Shown in pieces: positions 34,809 to 43,415 of a DNA stretch of 64,000 bases. The first letter of the stretch is position 1. Each line of letters opens with the position of its first letter. The DNA is taken from the NCBI RefSeq assembly GCF_001078055.1, contig NZ_CP010777.1, positions 62,001 through 126,000 on the forward strand, in the 5' to 3' direction. Below the pieces are notes generated by a model that did not search any database, was not told the origin of the DNA, and was given only the letters and a program-made list of their open reading frames with translations. This stretch comes from Rufibacter radiotolerans. GTDB taxonomy: Bacteria; Bacteroidota; Bacteroidia; Cytophagales; Hymenobacteraceae. Made by a program: the position numbers and the translations under genes.

Positions 34809-35107
34809 CTTGCACCTCCCATTTTATTAAGTGAGATATAAGTATCTGCCTGCTCTTCTATAAGGGCCTTATCTAGGGGCTTGCAGGGATTTCTTTGCAG
34901 CCATTGGTCTACCTCTAGCTTATTAAAATAGATGTGTTTCCCCTGGGGCTTAAAATGGGGTATGCCCGCTGCTGAGGTCAGTTTATACAGATAGCTTTTT
35001 GATAAGCCTGTGTATGCTGCTGCCTCATCAAAGTTTAGTACTGTCTTTTGGGTGAGGAGTAAAGATTCAATATTCTTTAGCCTTGCCTCTAAATTTTGTA
35101 ATTCCAT
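34802..35107 (-). CDS. Helix-turn-helix DNA-binding protein, excisionase-like
   Basis: 101 residues. An N-terminal short coiled coil (ARLKNIESLLLTQ) is followed by an HTH_17/excisionase-type winged helix: NFDEAAAYTGLSKSYLYKLT, then IPHFKPQGKHIYFNKLEVDQW. Such proteins in Bacteroidota mobile elements act as excision factors or as regulators of the element. It starts with ATG at 35107 and its stop overlaps the next gene by 7 bp. Confidence 0.85.
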   Translation of the reverse strand: MELQNLEARLKNIESLLLTQKTVLNFDEAAAYTGLSKSYLYKLTSAAGIPHFKPQGKHIYFNKLEVDQWLQRNPCKPLDKALIEEQADTYISLNKMGGARC

Positions 35108-35246
35108 TTCTTACTTTTTAAGAGTTAGAGAAATGGATTGGCCAATCCTTATGCTGTTAACAAGAGCAAAGGTGGCGAAGGCAAGAAAGAAAGTAGTTCC
35201 ATCTATTCCAACGGAATAAAATAGGAACTAGTAGAACTAAATATGT

Positions 35247-36032
35247 TTATCGGGTGGGCTTGTAAAATGGTATATGCTTGAAATGTTCTCTAAAATCTTC
35301 TGCCTTGTTTCTTTCTTGAGGCTGAAAGTTCTTAGCGCTTAGATTTGCTTCAAACTGAATGTTAAATGCTGAAGCTTTTACAGGATTAGAAATAGTGTTA
35401 TGGCTTTTAAAATACCCCTTCTTTTCCAGATCAGTGCATAATGCTACCAAATGCCTGCCAATCGGTTCTACAATCCATTGTCCTGTGCTGGAAAGGTACT
35501 CTTCTAAAAACCCCAATACTTTGTCCGCCTCTTCAGACTCTTTAAAAAGGGATTTCCAGTCTAAGACTTTGCTTGTGGACATTTCTTTCTCGGTAGGGCT
35601 CGCGTTTAAACCTTTCTCAACTATTGGTATAAATTCGTCAAAAAAAGAACCACACTCTTTGTATGCCGCCTTGATTATAGGCTCAGTTGTGCGCTCGCCT
35701 AACTCTTTGTAACGTTTTAAGACTTCTAATACTTCCTTTAACTTCTTTAACCTAAGCCCACCAATAGCTTTATTGGCCTCCTCAATGTTTAATGGAATGT
35801 TTTTCAGGAGGGCATTATATATCCTAGCCATCTCCCAAGCAGTAACTTCACTGGCAGCTTTTTCAATCATTTTATAATTTCTCGGATACCTTTCCCTTGC
35901 TAATTCAGGGAACTCTATTGCCCAGCTTAGAAACTCCCTATAATGTTCATCATTAACACTGGGGACTTCCTCCATTTCTCTTTTAATTTCCCTTAAAATT
36001 TCCTCGAGATTTTTATTGTTATCTTTTGGCAT
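35247..36032 (-). CDS. Protein of unknown function next to the integrase
   Basis: 261 residues, helical and charged, with no signal or membrane segment. The C-terminal part (WKSLFKESEEADKVLGFLEE, then HLVALCTDLEKKGYFKS) looks like the small helical domain found in other Bacteroidota element proteins beside integrases, but I cannot name the family. It begins 9 bp after the integrase stop, so it is co-transcribed with it. Confidence 0.65.
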   Translation of the reverse strand: MPKDNNKNLEEILREIKREMEEVPSVNDEHYREFLSWAIEFPELARERYPRNYKMIEKAASEVTAWEMARIYNALLKNIPLNIEEANKAIGGLRLKKLKEVLEVLKRYKELGERTTEPIIKAAYKECGSFFDEFIPIVEKGLNASPTEKEMSTSKVLDWKSLFKESEEADKVLGFLEEYLSSTGQWIVEPIGRHLVALCTDLEKKGYFKSHNTISNPVKASAFNIQFEANLSAKNFQPQERNKAEDFREHFKHIPFYKPTR

Positions 36033-36041
36033 AGCAGGGGT

Positions 36042-37130
36042 TTAGTAGTTTAAATCAGGTAAAGCGTTTACTGCCTGGTGCTTCCTTTCATCTGCAATGC
36101 TGAGGTACTTCTGGGTATGCTTAATAGAGGTATGCCCTAAGAGCTGGGAAAGGGTCTTTAGGTCATAGCCTAACAGCAAGATGTTAGTAGCAAAGGAATG
36201 GCGGGCACTATGCCAGGTAATGCGCTTTTCTATACCGGCCCGGGCTGCCCAATTTTTGATGGTCTTTGCTGAGCCATTGAAAGAGGGCAGAGGGAATACC
36301 AGTTCCTTAGGGGCGCCTTTCTCCCCAATCAGTTTTAGGGCGTTGTGGTTAAGCCTAAGCCTGTTTACCTCCTGGGTCTTGCTCTGTCTTAGAGTTAGCT
36401 CTGTGTTGCTTATATCCTGCCATTTCAGCTCTTTAATGTCTCCAAACCTTAGGCCGGTATTGCAGGCAAAGAGAAAGGCCCGCTTTATGGTATCGCTGCC
36501 ACAGGGGGTCTTTGATAGCTTGCTTACCTCATCAAGGCTCAGCACTCCCTTAGTCATGCCCCCGCTTTTGAATTTCAGGTTTTCAGGCAGGGGGTTCTTT
36601 GGGAACAGGTTTTCCCTTATGCCATACTTTACTACTTTCCTGAACCGGTTAAAGTAGGTGAGGGGGCCCTCACCTGTTTGGTTTGCCTCTAGATAATCCT
36701 TAAAGCCTATGATCAGGTTTTGGGTAAGGTCTTTACAAGCCAGTTTTTCTTTGCCATACCTTTCTAGTAAAAAGTCTTTGAACTTGCTGAGGGTGGCACT
36801 CAGTACCCTGTTATCTTTTTTGGTGTAATGGGTAATGTATGCCTGATAGAACTTTATAAAATCTGTATGGCTCAGGCTCTTTGCCTGCAAGTCAAAAGTA
36901 CCCATTAGGGCCTCTTCTGTCCTTTTGGCTTTGATGCGCTGGGCAAGCTCTAAATTGGTTTGGTTGGCATCTTTTTCTAAGGGGTTCTTAGGTTTGGCTA
37001 TTAAATAGAGCTTTAAAAACTCATACTGCCTTTCCCCTTCCTTGTAATAATCAAGGTAAAGACTTAGATTGCCATTGGTGAGCTTTTTCTCCCTAAGCCT
37101 CACAGGTTCTTTGTTTGCTAGCTTTTTCAC
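36042..37130 (-). CDS. Tyrosine recombinase (integrase)
   Basis: 362 residues. The N-terminal arm- and core-binding region (about 1-190) includes an arm-type start and a SAM-like domain (DFIKFYQAYITHYTKKDNR). The catalytic domain has Arg in CNTGLRFGDIKELKW, the HxxR box in TWHSARHSFATN, LLGHTS, and the nucleophile Tyr in HTQKYLSIAD near residue 342. It lies next to the right end of the element and reads inwards. It presumably recombines attP with the tRNA-Leu 3' end. The 23-bp repeats at both ends are probable arm sites. Confidence 0.95.
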   Translation of the reverse strand: MKKLANKEPVRLREKKLTNGNLSLYLDYYKEGERQYEFLKLYLIAKPKNPLEKDANQTNLELAQRIKAKRTEEALMGTFDLQAKSLSHTDFIKFYQAYITHYTKKDNRVLSATLSKFKDFLLERYGKEKLACKDLTQNLIIGFKDYLEANQTGEGPLTYFNRFRKVVKYGIRENLFPKNPLPENLKFKSGGMTKGVLSLDEVSKLSKTPCGSDTIKRAFLFACNTGLRFGDIKELKWQDISNTELTLRQSKTQEVNRLRLNHNALKLIGEKGAPKELVFPLPSFNGSAKTIKNWAARAGIEKRITWHSARHSFATNILLLGYDLKTLSQLLGHTSIKHTQKYLSIADERKHQAVNALPDLNY

Positions 37131-37194
37131 TTCTTACCCCTTTGTTTTCCTTTGTTATCTAATGTAAGGAAAGTAATTGAAGCGAGTAACAAAC

Positions 37195-37217
37195 GAGTAA
37201 CAAACTGGTAACAAAAT
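37195..37217 (+). repeat. Right copy of the 23-bp end repeat (probable integrase arm site)
   Basis: Identical to 26731-26753 and in the same orientation. A partial third unit, GCGAGTAACAAAC, directly precedes it at 37182-37194. It lies between the integrase start and the right core site. Confidence 0.75.
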
Positions 37218-37326
37218 TTACTGAAACAAAGGAAAATAAGAGAAAATGATAAGGGGCTGAAAACAGAAAAACAGCCTTAAAGTGGGTTTAAAAGCGGTTT
37301 TTGTTTATTGTTGTTTTCCTATGTTA

Positions 37327-37353
37327 GCGGGTTGTGTACCCGCTCCTGGTACT
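37327..37353 (+). other. Right attachment site (attR)
   Basis: GCGGGTT (37327-37333) and CCCGCTCCTGGTACT (37339-37353) repeat the T-arm and 3' end of tRNA-Leu at 26648-26674. The bases between differ (GTGTA against CGATT), so this copy no longer encodes a functional T loop. Confidence 0.85.
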
Positions 37354-37398
37354 AAATCAAAAAGCCCTTTGTATAGCTTACAAAGGGCTTTTTGATTT
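37354..37398 (+). terminator. Probable original tRNA-Leu terminator
   Basis: 20-bp perfect arms (37354-37373 and 37379-37398), loop TAGCT, with CTTTTTGATTTT at the end. It lies directly after attR, so before insertion it probably ended the tRNA transcript. Confidence 0.7.
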
Positions 37399-37569
37399 TA
37401 ACTCTCCCTCAGTTCCCACGCAAGGCCCTCCTTTGCCTATATCCCTAAAAACATACCAAAAATCTTTTCCCAAAATGAAATTTCAGACGGGTAACCTATG
37501 TTACTACAGCAGTCTGGCATCAAGCATATCAAGCTAGGCCTGCCAATCCCTATAGACCGAATACCCTTT

Positions 37570-37986
37570 ATGACGCAAGAGCTTACAAACTCATTTGGAA
37601 AAGTATTTCTAACCATTAAAGTTGACACCGAGAATAAGTGGGTACACGTCACTTGGATGGGGTATCTGACCCCCGAGAATATCAAAACAGGGGCCGCGGC
37701 GTATGTGGCCGCGCTCAAGAAGGCCGGGTTTAGCCGGGTATTGAATGATACCCGGCTGGTGATAGGCTCTTGGGACCATTCCATTGATTGGGTGATTAAT
37801 GAATGGGCGCCTCAAGCGGCGAAAGACGGGTTGCGGTATTTCAGCATGCTTACTACCCCAGAGAGCTTCGCAGATGCGAGTGCGCTGGCGTTTTGCAACA
37901 GCCTTACTGCTTTCCAATGCGGCGTGTTTGCCGAGGTGGAGGATGCCAAAAAATGGCTGGCCAAACCGTATGTAGAGATTTCATAG
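37570..37986 (+). CDS. STAS/SpoIIAA-like protein of unknown function
   Basis: 138 residues from the ATG at 37570; the open frame reaches 37498. The pattern is alpha/beta: VDTENKWVHVTWMGYLTPENIK, then AAAYVAALKKAGFSRVLNDTRLV, then AKKWLAKPYVEIS. This is like the small SpoIIAA/STAS-type proteins common in Cytophagales, but the match is by general layout only. It is the first host gene after the integrative element, and the sterol desaturase gene follows 65 bp on. Confidence 0.55.
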   Translation: MTQELTNSFGKVFLTIKVDTENKWVHVTWMGYLTPENIKTGAAAYVAALKKAGFSRVLNDTRLVIGSWDHSIDWVINEWAPQAAKDGLRYFSMLTTPESFADASALAFCNSLTAFQCGVFAEVEDAKKWLAKPYVEIS

Positions 37987-38051
37987 CGAAAGCTATGGAG
38001 AAAAAGAAGGGCCTTGTGAGAATTCGTATACGAGCGTAAGTAGCTTTACTT

Positions 38052-38834
38052 ATGAATACGCAGTTCTGGTTATTTTATATAGTGCTGGCCGTCCGCTATG
38101 TAGTTATAGCGGGTTTGGCGTTCCTGGTATTTTACGTGTTCTGGCCTGAGAAATTTGCCGGACGTAAAATTCAGGCGCTCTTCCCAAAGCAAAAAGACTA
38201 TGCCCGAGAGGTAGGCTACTCCTTCTTCACGTTTGTAGTGTTTGCCTTGTACGGTATTCTGCTTTCCTCTGACCTGGTACGGCCCTACACGGAAATCTAT
38301 ACCCAAATCAGTGCGTATGGCTGGGGCTACTTTTGGGTAAGCGTGTTCCTGGCCTTGGTCATTCATGATGCTTACTTCTACTGGACCCATCGGCTTATGC
38401 ACCACCCCAGGTTATTCAAGGCGTTTCACCTCACGCACCATAAATCGGTGAACCCTTCGCCGTGGGCGTCTTTTTCCTTTAGTCCGCTGGAGGCATTGGT
38501 AGAGGGCGGTATTATCCTGGTCATTGCCGTGCTTATCCCCATCCACCCGCTGGCTATTCTGGCCTTCCTGCTTTTCATGACCGTGTACAATGTGTATGGC
38601 CACCTGGGGTATGAAATTTACCCGCAGTGGTTAGTGAACAGCAGATTAGGCCGATGGCTGAATACCTCCACTAACCATAACATGCACCACAAGTTTTTCA
38701 AGGGGAACTATGGGTTGTACTTCCGGTTGTGGGATGAATGGCTGGGCACCACCCACGTAAAATATGAGGAGACCCTGCAGCAACTGGTAAGCGACCGGGA
38801 GAAGCAAATTGCCCCTGAAAAGCAGCTTAACTAA
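38052..38834 (+). CDS. Sterol desaturase/fatty acid hydroxylase family protein
   Basis: 260 residues, integral membrane di-iron oxidase type. Hydrophobic segments occur at about 8-30, 50-75, 90-110 and 150-190. The histidine boxes that hold iron are HDAYFYWTHRLMHH, FHLTHHKSVN and NHNMHHKFF. Members hydroxylate or desaturate lipids such as carotenoids, sterols or fatty acids; the substrate here cannot be told. It ends before a 20-bp hairpin terminator. Confidence 0.9.
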   Translation: MNTQFWLFYIVLAVRYVVIAGLAFLVFYVFWPEKFAGRKIQALFPKQKDYAREVGYSFFTFVVFALYGILLSSDLVRPYTEIYTQISAYGWGYFWVSVFLALVIHDAYFYWTHRLMHHPRLFKAFHLTHHKSVNPSPWASFSFSPLEALVEGGIILVIAVLIPIHPLAILAFLLFMTVYNVYGHLGYEIYPQWLVNSRLGRWLNTSTNHNMHHKFFKGNYGLYFRLWDEWLGTTHVKYEETLQQLVSDREKQIAPEKQLN

Positions 38835-38857
38835 GAAGCGTATATACCACCACCTAG

Positions 38858-38908
38858 AGACATAAAACAGCCTCGCAAGATCAAATCCTGCGAGGCTGTT
38901 TTATGTCT
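38858..38908. terminator. Terminator hairpin after the desaturase gene
   Basis: 20-bp perfect arms (38858-38877 and 38889-38908), followed by GTTTTTC. It lies between the desaturase gene and the convergent GH51 gene, whose stop is at 39051. Confidence 0.75.
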
Positions 38909-39050
38909 GTTTTTCTAAGAACGTGCTCAAAGCGGCACCATGTGGCAAGGCATGTTTTAGCTGATGAAATGCATTTTCAGAACAGCCGGGAGAGTTTAAA
39001 GGACTATATTTCCTTTCCTAGGCTTATGGAGCTTGGCCCTGGCCAAACCC

Positions 39051-40592
39051 CTACTTCATTTCCAACACCACCACTGAGAAAGGCGGCAACTCTACGTTCA
39101 AAGAATTGCCTTTCAGTTTGGCGCCTTTGAAAGCCACCGGCTTAATCACGTCTGGCTTGTCAAAGGTGTTGTGGTCCTGCAGGGTTTTGGAGGTCACTAT
39201 GCGGCCCAATACGTTTTTGTAGCGGGCGCCCTCAATGGTAATAGCCACTTGCTGCTTGTTCTTGGGGTCAATGTTCACCAGGGAGATATGCGTTGCCCCG
39301 TTCTTGTCACGGGAGGCCGAGCCGTTCACCGCTTTCAGTTTCTCATTACCCAAAGTGTAGTCAGCGCTTTGCACGGTGAAGGGGAGGTAGGTGGCGTCCT
39401 GGTGCACGTTATACATCTCCATGACGTGGTAGGTAGGCGTCAAGAGCATCTTTTCCTCATCGGTGAGGATCACGGACTGCAGCACGTTAATTGCCTGGGC
39501 CAGGTTGGCCATGCGCACGCGGTCTGAATGGTTGTTGAAGGTGTTGAGGGTAGAACCGGCAATCATGGCATCGCGCATAGTGTTCTGCTGGTACAGAAAC
39601 CCTGGGTTGGTGCCGGGCTCCACTTCATACCAGCCGCCCCACTCGTCAACCACCAGGGCAATCTTTTTGGCGGGGTCATACTTGTCCATGATGGCGCTGT
39701 GTTTCTGAACCAGCTCTTCCATGTGCAGGGCGCTTTTCATGGTGGCGAAGTACTGCTCCTCAGAGAATTTCACCGAAGGGCCTTTCTTGTCCCAGTTGAT
39801 CACCGCGTAGTGGTGCAACGCCACGCCTTCAATCAGGTTCTTCGGGATGATCTTCATCAGCGTCTCAGTCCAGTTATAGTCACCGCCATTGGCGCCAGAG
39901 GCGATCCTGAACAGTTTGCCCGAGTTGTTCCAGTCAGAGACGAAGGTGGCGTATTTGCGGTACTCGTTGGCGTAGTACTCGGCGGTCATGTTGCCGCCGC
40001 AGCCCCAGGCCTCGTTACCAATCCCCCAGTACTTCACGTTCCAGGGTTTTTCGCGGCCGTTTTCTTTGCGCAGTTTAGACATGGGGCCCACGCCCGCAAA
40101 GTTGGTGTACTGCACCCAGTCTGCGAGTTCCTGCACGGCCCCGCTGCCCATGTTGCCTGCTAGGTAAGGCTCGGTGCCCAACAGTTCGCACATGTTCAGG
40201 AAATCATGCGTCCCGAAGCTGTTGTTCTCCGTCACGCCACCCCACCAGGTATTGACAATGGAAGGCCGCTGCTCCTTGGGGCCGATGCCGTCTTTCCAGT
40301 GGTAGGTATCGGCGAAACAGCCGCCCGGCCAGCGCAGATTAGGGATCTTCAGCTTCTTCAAGGCGTCCACCACGTCGTTCCGTACCCCAGCCGTGTGCGG
40401 AATCTTGGTGTTGTTTTCACCCACATAAAAACCGCCATAAATACACCGGCCCAAATGCTCTGCAAAATGCCCGTAAATGTGGCGGCTGATGATCTGCTCA
40501 GCCTTAGCCGGAACAGTAAGGGTGGCAGTGTTTTGTGCGTTGGCGGCAGTCACGGCCAAAAGAAGGAGGAGGCTCAGGATTGTGTTCTTCAT
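39051..40592 (-). CDS. Exported alpha-L-arabinofuranosidase, GH51
   Basis: 513 residues with a signal peptide (TILSLLLLLAVTAANAQ). GH51 enzymes release alpha-L-arabinofuranose from arabinan and arabinoxylan. The acid/base Glu is in WGIGNEAWGCGG and the nucleophile Glu is in LVVDEWGGWYE. Other family blocks are RHIYGHFAEHLGRCIYGG (in part) and NLRWPGGCFADTYHWKDG. A C-terminal beta domain follows. It is divergent from the GH127/GH146 gene; a probable AraR operator lies between the two. It is part of the arabinose locus. Confidence 0.94.
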   Translation of the reverse strand: MKNTILSLLLLLAVTAANAQNTATLTVPAKAEQIISRHIYGHFAEHLGRCIYGGFYVGENNTKIPHTAGVRNDVVDALKKLKIPNLRWPGGCFADTYHWKDGIGPKEQRPSIVNTWWGGVTENNSFGTHDFLNMCELLGTEPYLAGNMGSGAVQELADWVQYTNFAGVGPMSKLRKENGREKPWNVKYWGIGNEAWGCGGNMTAEYYANEYRKYATFVSDWNNSGKLFRIASGANGGDYNWTETLMKIIPKNLIEGVALHHYAVINWDKKGPSVKFSEEQYFATMKSALHMEELVQKHSAIMDKYDPAKKIALVVDEWGGWYEVEPGTNPGFLYQQNTMRDAMIAGSTLNTFNNHSDRVRMANLAQAINVLQSVILTDEEKMLLTPTYHVMEMYNVHQDATYLPFTVQSADYTLGNEKLKAVNGSASRDKNGATHISLVNIDPKNKQQVAITIEGARYKNVLGRIVTSKTLQDHNTFDKPDVIKPVAFKGAKLKGNSLNVELPPFSVVVLEMK

Positions 40593-40676
40593 ATTTATAA
40601 CCTGTATAATAGATGTTCTGCTGCTGAAATGTAAAACGGAAGAATATTTATGGGCAAAGATTGCAATAAATATAAG

Positions 40677-40689
40677 TGTATTTAATACA
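40677..40689. promoter_or_regulatory. Probable AraR operator, GH51/GH127 intergenic region
   Basis: TGTATTTAATACA, a near-perfect dyad within ATAAGT-TGT context. The same context (ATAAG before, TT after, TGT-N7-ACA inside) occurs at 49024-49036 and 59239-59251. On the GH51 side a possible promoter, TTTG at 40658-40655 and TACATTTC at 40633-40626, lies just downstream. Confidence 0.65.
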
Positions 40690-40748
40690 TTTAAAAATTA
40701 ATTTTAAGGTTAACCTGCTTTACCTCATTAGGCGGGCTTGTTGGGTAA

Positions 40749-40808
40749 GGCGCTTTTCCTGTTTTGGGACTGTTTTTTCAAAAACATGTCTAAAACAGGA
40801 AAAGCGCC
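40749..40808. repeat. GTTTT/GGCC palindromic intergenic repeat
   Basis: Long copy with 17-bp perfect outer arms (40749-40765 and 40792-40808) and a diverged centre. It lies in the leader of the GH127/GH146 gene, inside a spurious N-terminal extension of that frame. Confidence 0.8.
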
Positions 40809-40864
40809 GGCTCTCTGTGGTAGGCCCCAGCCGCCGTTTAATACCTCTGTTTACAATTGAAAAA

Positions 40865-43237
40865 ATGCTCATGAAGGCGAAGATTTTGTGGTTTGTTTTT
40901 TTGATGCTAGCCCCTGCCTGGGGTTTTTCCCGGCAGGGCCAACTACAGAGTTTTCCGCTGGCGCAGGTGCGGTTGCTGGAGGGGCCTTTCAAGCAGGCGC
41001 AGCAAACAGATCTGGCCTATATGCTGTCGTTGGACATGGACCGTTTATTGGCCCCTTTTCAGAAAGAAGCCGGAATCCAGCCCAAGGCCCAGAACTACGG
41101 CAACTGGGAAAACACCGGCCTGGACGGGCACATTGGAGGACACTACCTCTCGGCGCTGGCTTTGATGTACGCGGCCACCGGCAACCCCGAGGTGCAGCAG
41201 CGGCTCACCTACATGGTCGATGCCCTGGAGGCCTGCCAGCAGAAAAGCGGCGACGGCTACCTGGGCGGCACTCCGGGCGGCAAGGAGATGTGGCAAGATA
41301 TAAAGGCGGGTAAGATAGACGCGGGCAGCTTCTCGCTGAACAAGAAATGGGTGCCCTGGTACAACATCCACAAAACGTATGCGGGCTTACGCGATGCCTA
41401 CGTTTTTGCGGGCAACGAGAAAGCCAGGCAGATGCTCATCAAACTCTCTGATTGGTGCCTGGACCTGACCGCTAATCTTTCAGATGCCCAAATCCAGGAC
41501 ATGCTGCGGAGCGAGCACGGCGGTATGAACGAAGTGTTTGCGGATGTGGCCGAGATCACCGGTGACCCAAAATACCTGGTCCTGGCCAAAAGCTTTTCCC
41601 AGACTTCGGTCCTGAATCCTTTATTGCAGGGCAAAGACGTCTTGAATGGCATGCACGCCAATACCCAGATCCCAAAGGTGATCGGCTTCCAGCGGGTGGC
41701 CGAGGTGAGCGGGGATAAAACCTGGACTCCCGCCGCCGAATTCTTCTGGCAGACGGTGGTGAAAAACCGCACGGTCTCTATTGGGGGCAACAGCGTGAGT
41801 GAGCATTTCCATCCGGCCAACAACTTTTCTTCTATGCTGGAAGGGAAGGAGGGCCCCGAGACCTGCAACACCTACAACATGCTCAAGCTCAGCAAGCAAC
41901 TGTATCTAGCCAGCGCTTCGGCGGAGTATCTTAATTACTATGAGCGGGCCATGTACAACCACATCCTGTCCTCGCAGCACCCCACCCAGGGCGGTTTCGT
42001 GTACTTTACGCCCATGCGGCCCAGGCACTACCGCGTGTATTCCCAGCCGCAGCTGGATTTCTGGTGCTGCGTGGGTTCCGGCCTAGAAAACCACGGCAAG
42101 TACGGCGAACTGATCTATGCCCATTCCGCCAAAGACCTGTACGTGAATCTGTTTCTGCCTTCTGTTTTAGAGTGGAAGGAGAAAGGTGTAACGCTTACCC
42201 AAAACACCAAATTCCCTTTTGAGGAATCCTCTGCCCTCACCTTTGCTCTTAAAAAAACGCAGAAGTTTACCCTGTACATCAGGTACCCCGAGTGGGTGGA
42301 AGCCGGGCAGCTGCGAGTAACCGTAAATGGCAAAGCGGCTAAGGTTACCCAAGCTGCCAACGGCTACTTGGGCCTGGACCGGAAGTGGAAATCAGGCGAT
42401 GTGGTCACGGTGTCTCTGCCCATGCACACCAAAGCCGAGTACCTGCCGGATGGCTCGCCCTGGGTTTCTTTTGTACACGGTCCGTTGGTGCTGGCGGCCG
42501 TTACCGATACCACTGGGTTAAAGGGCCTGAGAGCCGACGGGAGCCGCATGGGCCACGTGGCCAACGGGCCCTTGTATTCACTGGAAGAAGCGCCTTTGCT
42601 GGTATCTGCCGGGAAAGACGTGGCGGCCGGTATTCAGCCCGTGGCGGGCAAGCCCTTTACCTTTACAGCTTCCTCGCTTCTGCACCAGGAACAATACAAG
42701 CAACTGGAACTGGTGCCTTTTTACCAGATCCATGACGCCCGCTACACCATTTATTTCCCGGTTACTTCGCCCGAAGGGCTAGAGGCCAGAAAAGCCGCCC
42801 TCAAAGAAAAGGAAACAGCCAAACTGGCGCTGGAGGCCCAAACCATTGACCAGGTAGCCCCCGGCGAGCAGCAACCAGAATCTGACCACGGCTTTGCTGG
42901 CGAACAGACCGAGACCGGCGTTTTCAAAGACCGCCACTGGCGCCATGCCCGCGGCTGGTTCAGCTATACGCTCAAGAACAAAGGGCCGGGTCCGCGCCGG
43001 CTGCGTCTGATGTATTACGGCAAAGACAAAGACCGCCACTTCACCATCTCCGTGAATGGGCAGGTGCTGGCCACTGAAAAACTGGCCGGTACAGGAGGCG
43101 ATAAATTTATGGAAGTGGATTATGAAATTCCGGCCGCGGTGCTGGAGAAGGCCAAAGGCGGAGAACTGAAGCTGGAGTTTAAAGCCTTGCCCAACTCAAC
43201 AACAGCAGGCATTTATTACGTGCGACTGCTGCGGTAA
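40865..43237 (+). CDS. Exported beta-L-arabinofuranosidase, GH127/GH146 (DUF1680)
   Basis: 790 residues from the ATG at 40865; an ATG 6 bp later is also possible. The frame is open to 40676 but runs through a palindromic repeat, so the longer form is rejected. The signal peptide is LWFVFLMLAPAWGFS. The DUF1680 alpha-barrel carries the zinc-thiolate site of the family: Glu and Cys in EGPETCNTYNML and the CysCys pair in LDFWCCVGSGLENHG. The remainder, with ITVNGQ/SVNGQ-type beta segments, fits the extra C-terminal domains of GH146-type enzymes. The activity (beta-1,2-linked arabinofuranose) is from family knowledge. It is divergent from the GH51 gene. Confidence 0.88.
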   Translation: MLMKAKILWFVFLMLAPAWGFSRQGQLQSFPLAQVRLLEGPFKQAQQTDLAYMLSLDMDRLLAPFQKEAGIQPKAQNYGNWENTGLDGHIGGHYLSALALMYAATGNPEVQQRLTYMVDALEACQQKSGDGYLGGTPGGKEMWQDIKAGKIDAGSFSLNKKWVPWYNIHKTYAGLRDAYVFAGNEKARQMLIKLSDWCLDLTANLSDAQIQDMLRSEHGGMNEVFADVAEITGDPKYLVLAKSFSQTSVLNPLLQGKDVLNGMHANTQIPKVIGFQRVAEVSGDKTWTPAAEFFWQTVVKNRTVSIGGNSVSEHFHPANNFSSMLEGKEGPETCNTYNMLKLSKQLYLASASAEYLNYYERAMYNHILSSQHPTQGGFVYFTPMRPRHYRVYSQPQLDFWCCVGSGLENHGKYGELIYAHSAKDLYVNLFLPSVLEWKEKGVTLTQNTKFPFEESSALTFALKKTQKFTLYIRYPEWVEAGQLRVTVNGKAAKVTQAANGYLGLDRKWKSGDVVTVSLPMHTKAEYLPDGSPWVSFVHGPLVLAAVTDTTGLKGLRADGSRMGHVANGPLYSLEEAPLLVSAGKDVAAGIQPVAGKPFTFTASSLLHQEQYKQLELVPFYQIHDARYTIYFPVTSPEGLEARKAALKEKETAKLALEAQTIDQVAPGEQQPESDHGFAGEQTETGVFKDRHWRHARGWFSYTLKNKGPGPRRLRLMYYGKDKDRHFTISVNGQVLATEKLAGTGGDKFMEVDYEIPAAVLEKAKGGELKLEFKALPNSTTAGIYYVRLLR

Positions 43238-43350
43238 CGCCAAAAGGGGCATGCCTGTAGTATCTGATTTTTTGTAGAACCATATGAAATCCAAACGCTT
43301 GCTTCCTTAGTAGTTGGGTGCATGGCCGCCTTCCAGGTACACGGCAGGTA

Positions 43351-43387
43351 TTTTAGGCTTGTTTTCCTGAAAACAAGATCAAAACGC
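43351..43387. repeat. GTTTT/GGCC palindromic intergenic repeat, degenerate
   Basis: TTTTAGGCTTGTTTTCC and GAAAACAAGATCAAAACGC, in the gap between the GH127/GH146 and GH97 genes. Confidence 0.7.
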
Positions 43388-43415
43388 TTTCTTCCAAATT
43401 CCTCAAACTGTGACG

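Larger units (their letters stand above)
26660..37353. mobile_element. Integrative element in tRNA-Leu, about 10.7 kb
   Basis: The element is bounded by a 15-bp direct repeat of the tRNA-Leu 3' end. It is visibly richer in A/T than the host genes on both sides and lacks the host palindromic repeats. The right part holds a tyrosine integrase next to the right end, an HTH protein, a Phage_X/gene II-like replication protein and conserved hypothetical genes, all on the minus strand. The left part is cargo: a Panacea/membrane-protein operon, an HNH nuclease and two secreted paralogues. No relaxase, coupling ATPase, capsid or coat genes are seen, so it is neither a full ICE nor a prophage. It is best described as an integrative, possibly replicative, mobilisable island or satellite. 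Confidence 0.88.
37131..37569. other. Right end of the element and junction to the host
   Basis: Non-coding 439 bp with the integrase leader, the arm-site repeats (37183-37217), the right attachment site (37327-37353) and a long terminator hairpin (37354-37398). The frame of the next gene is open back to 37498, but a better ATG is at 37570. Confidence 0.6.

Noticed and set aside
37255..37282. A further copy of the GTTTT/GGCC repeat inside the element's right end
   Set aside because: Only a short CTGAAAACAG/AACAGCC-like match without arms; probably chance.
26660..37353. Filamentous or other prophage
   Set aside because: Only the Rep is phage-like; no coat, Zot, capsid, portal or terminase gene is seen.
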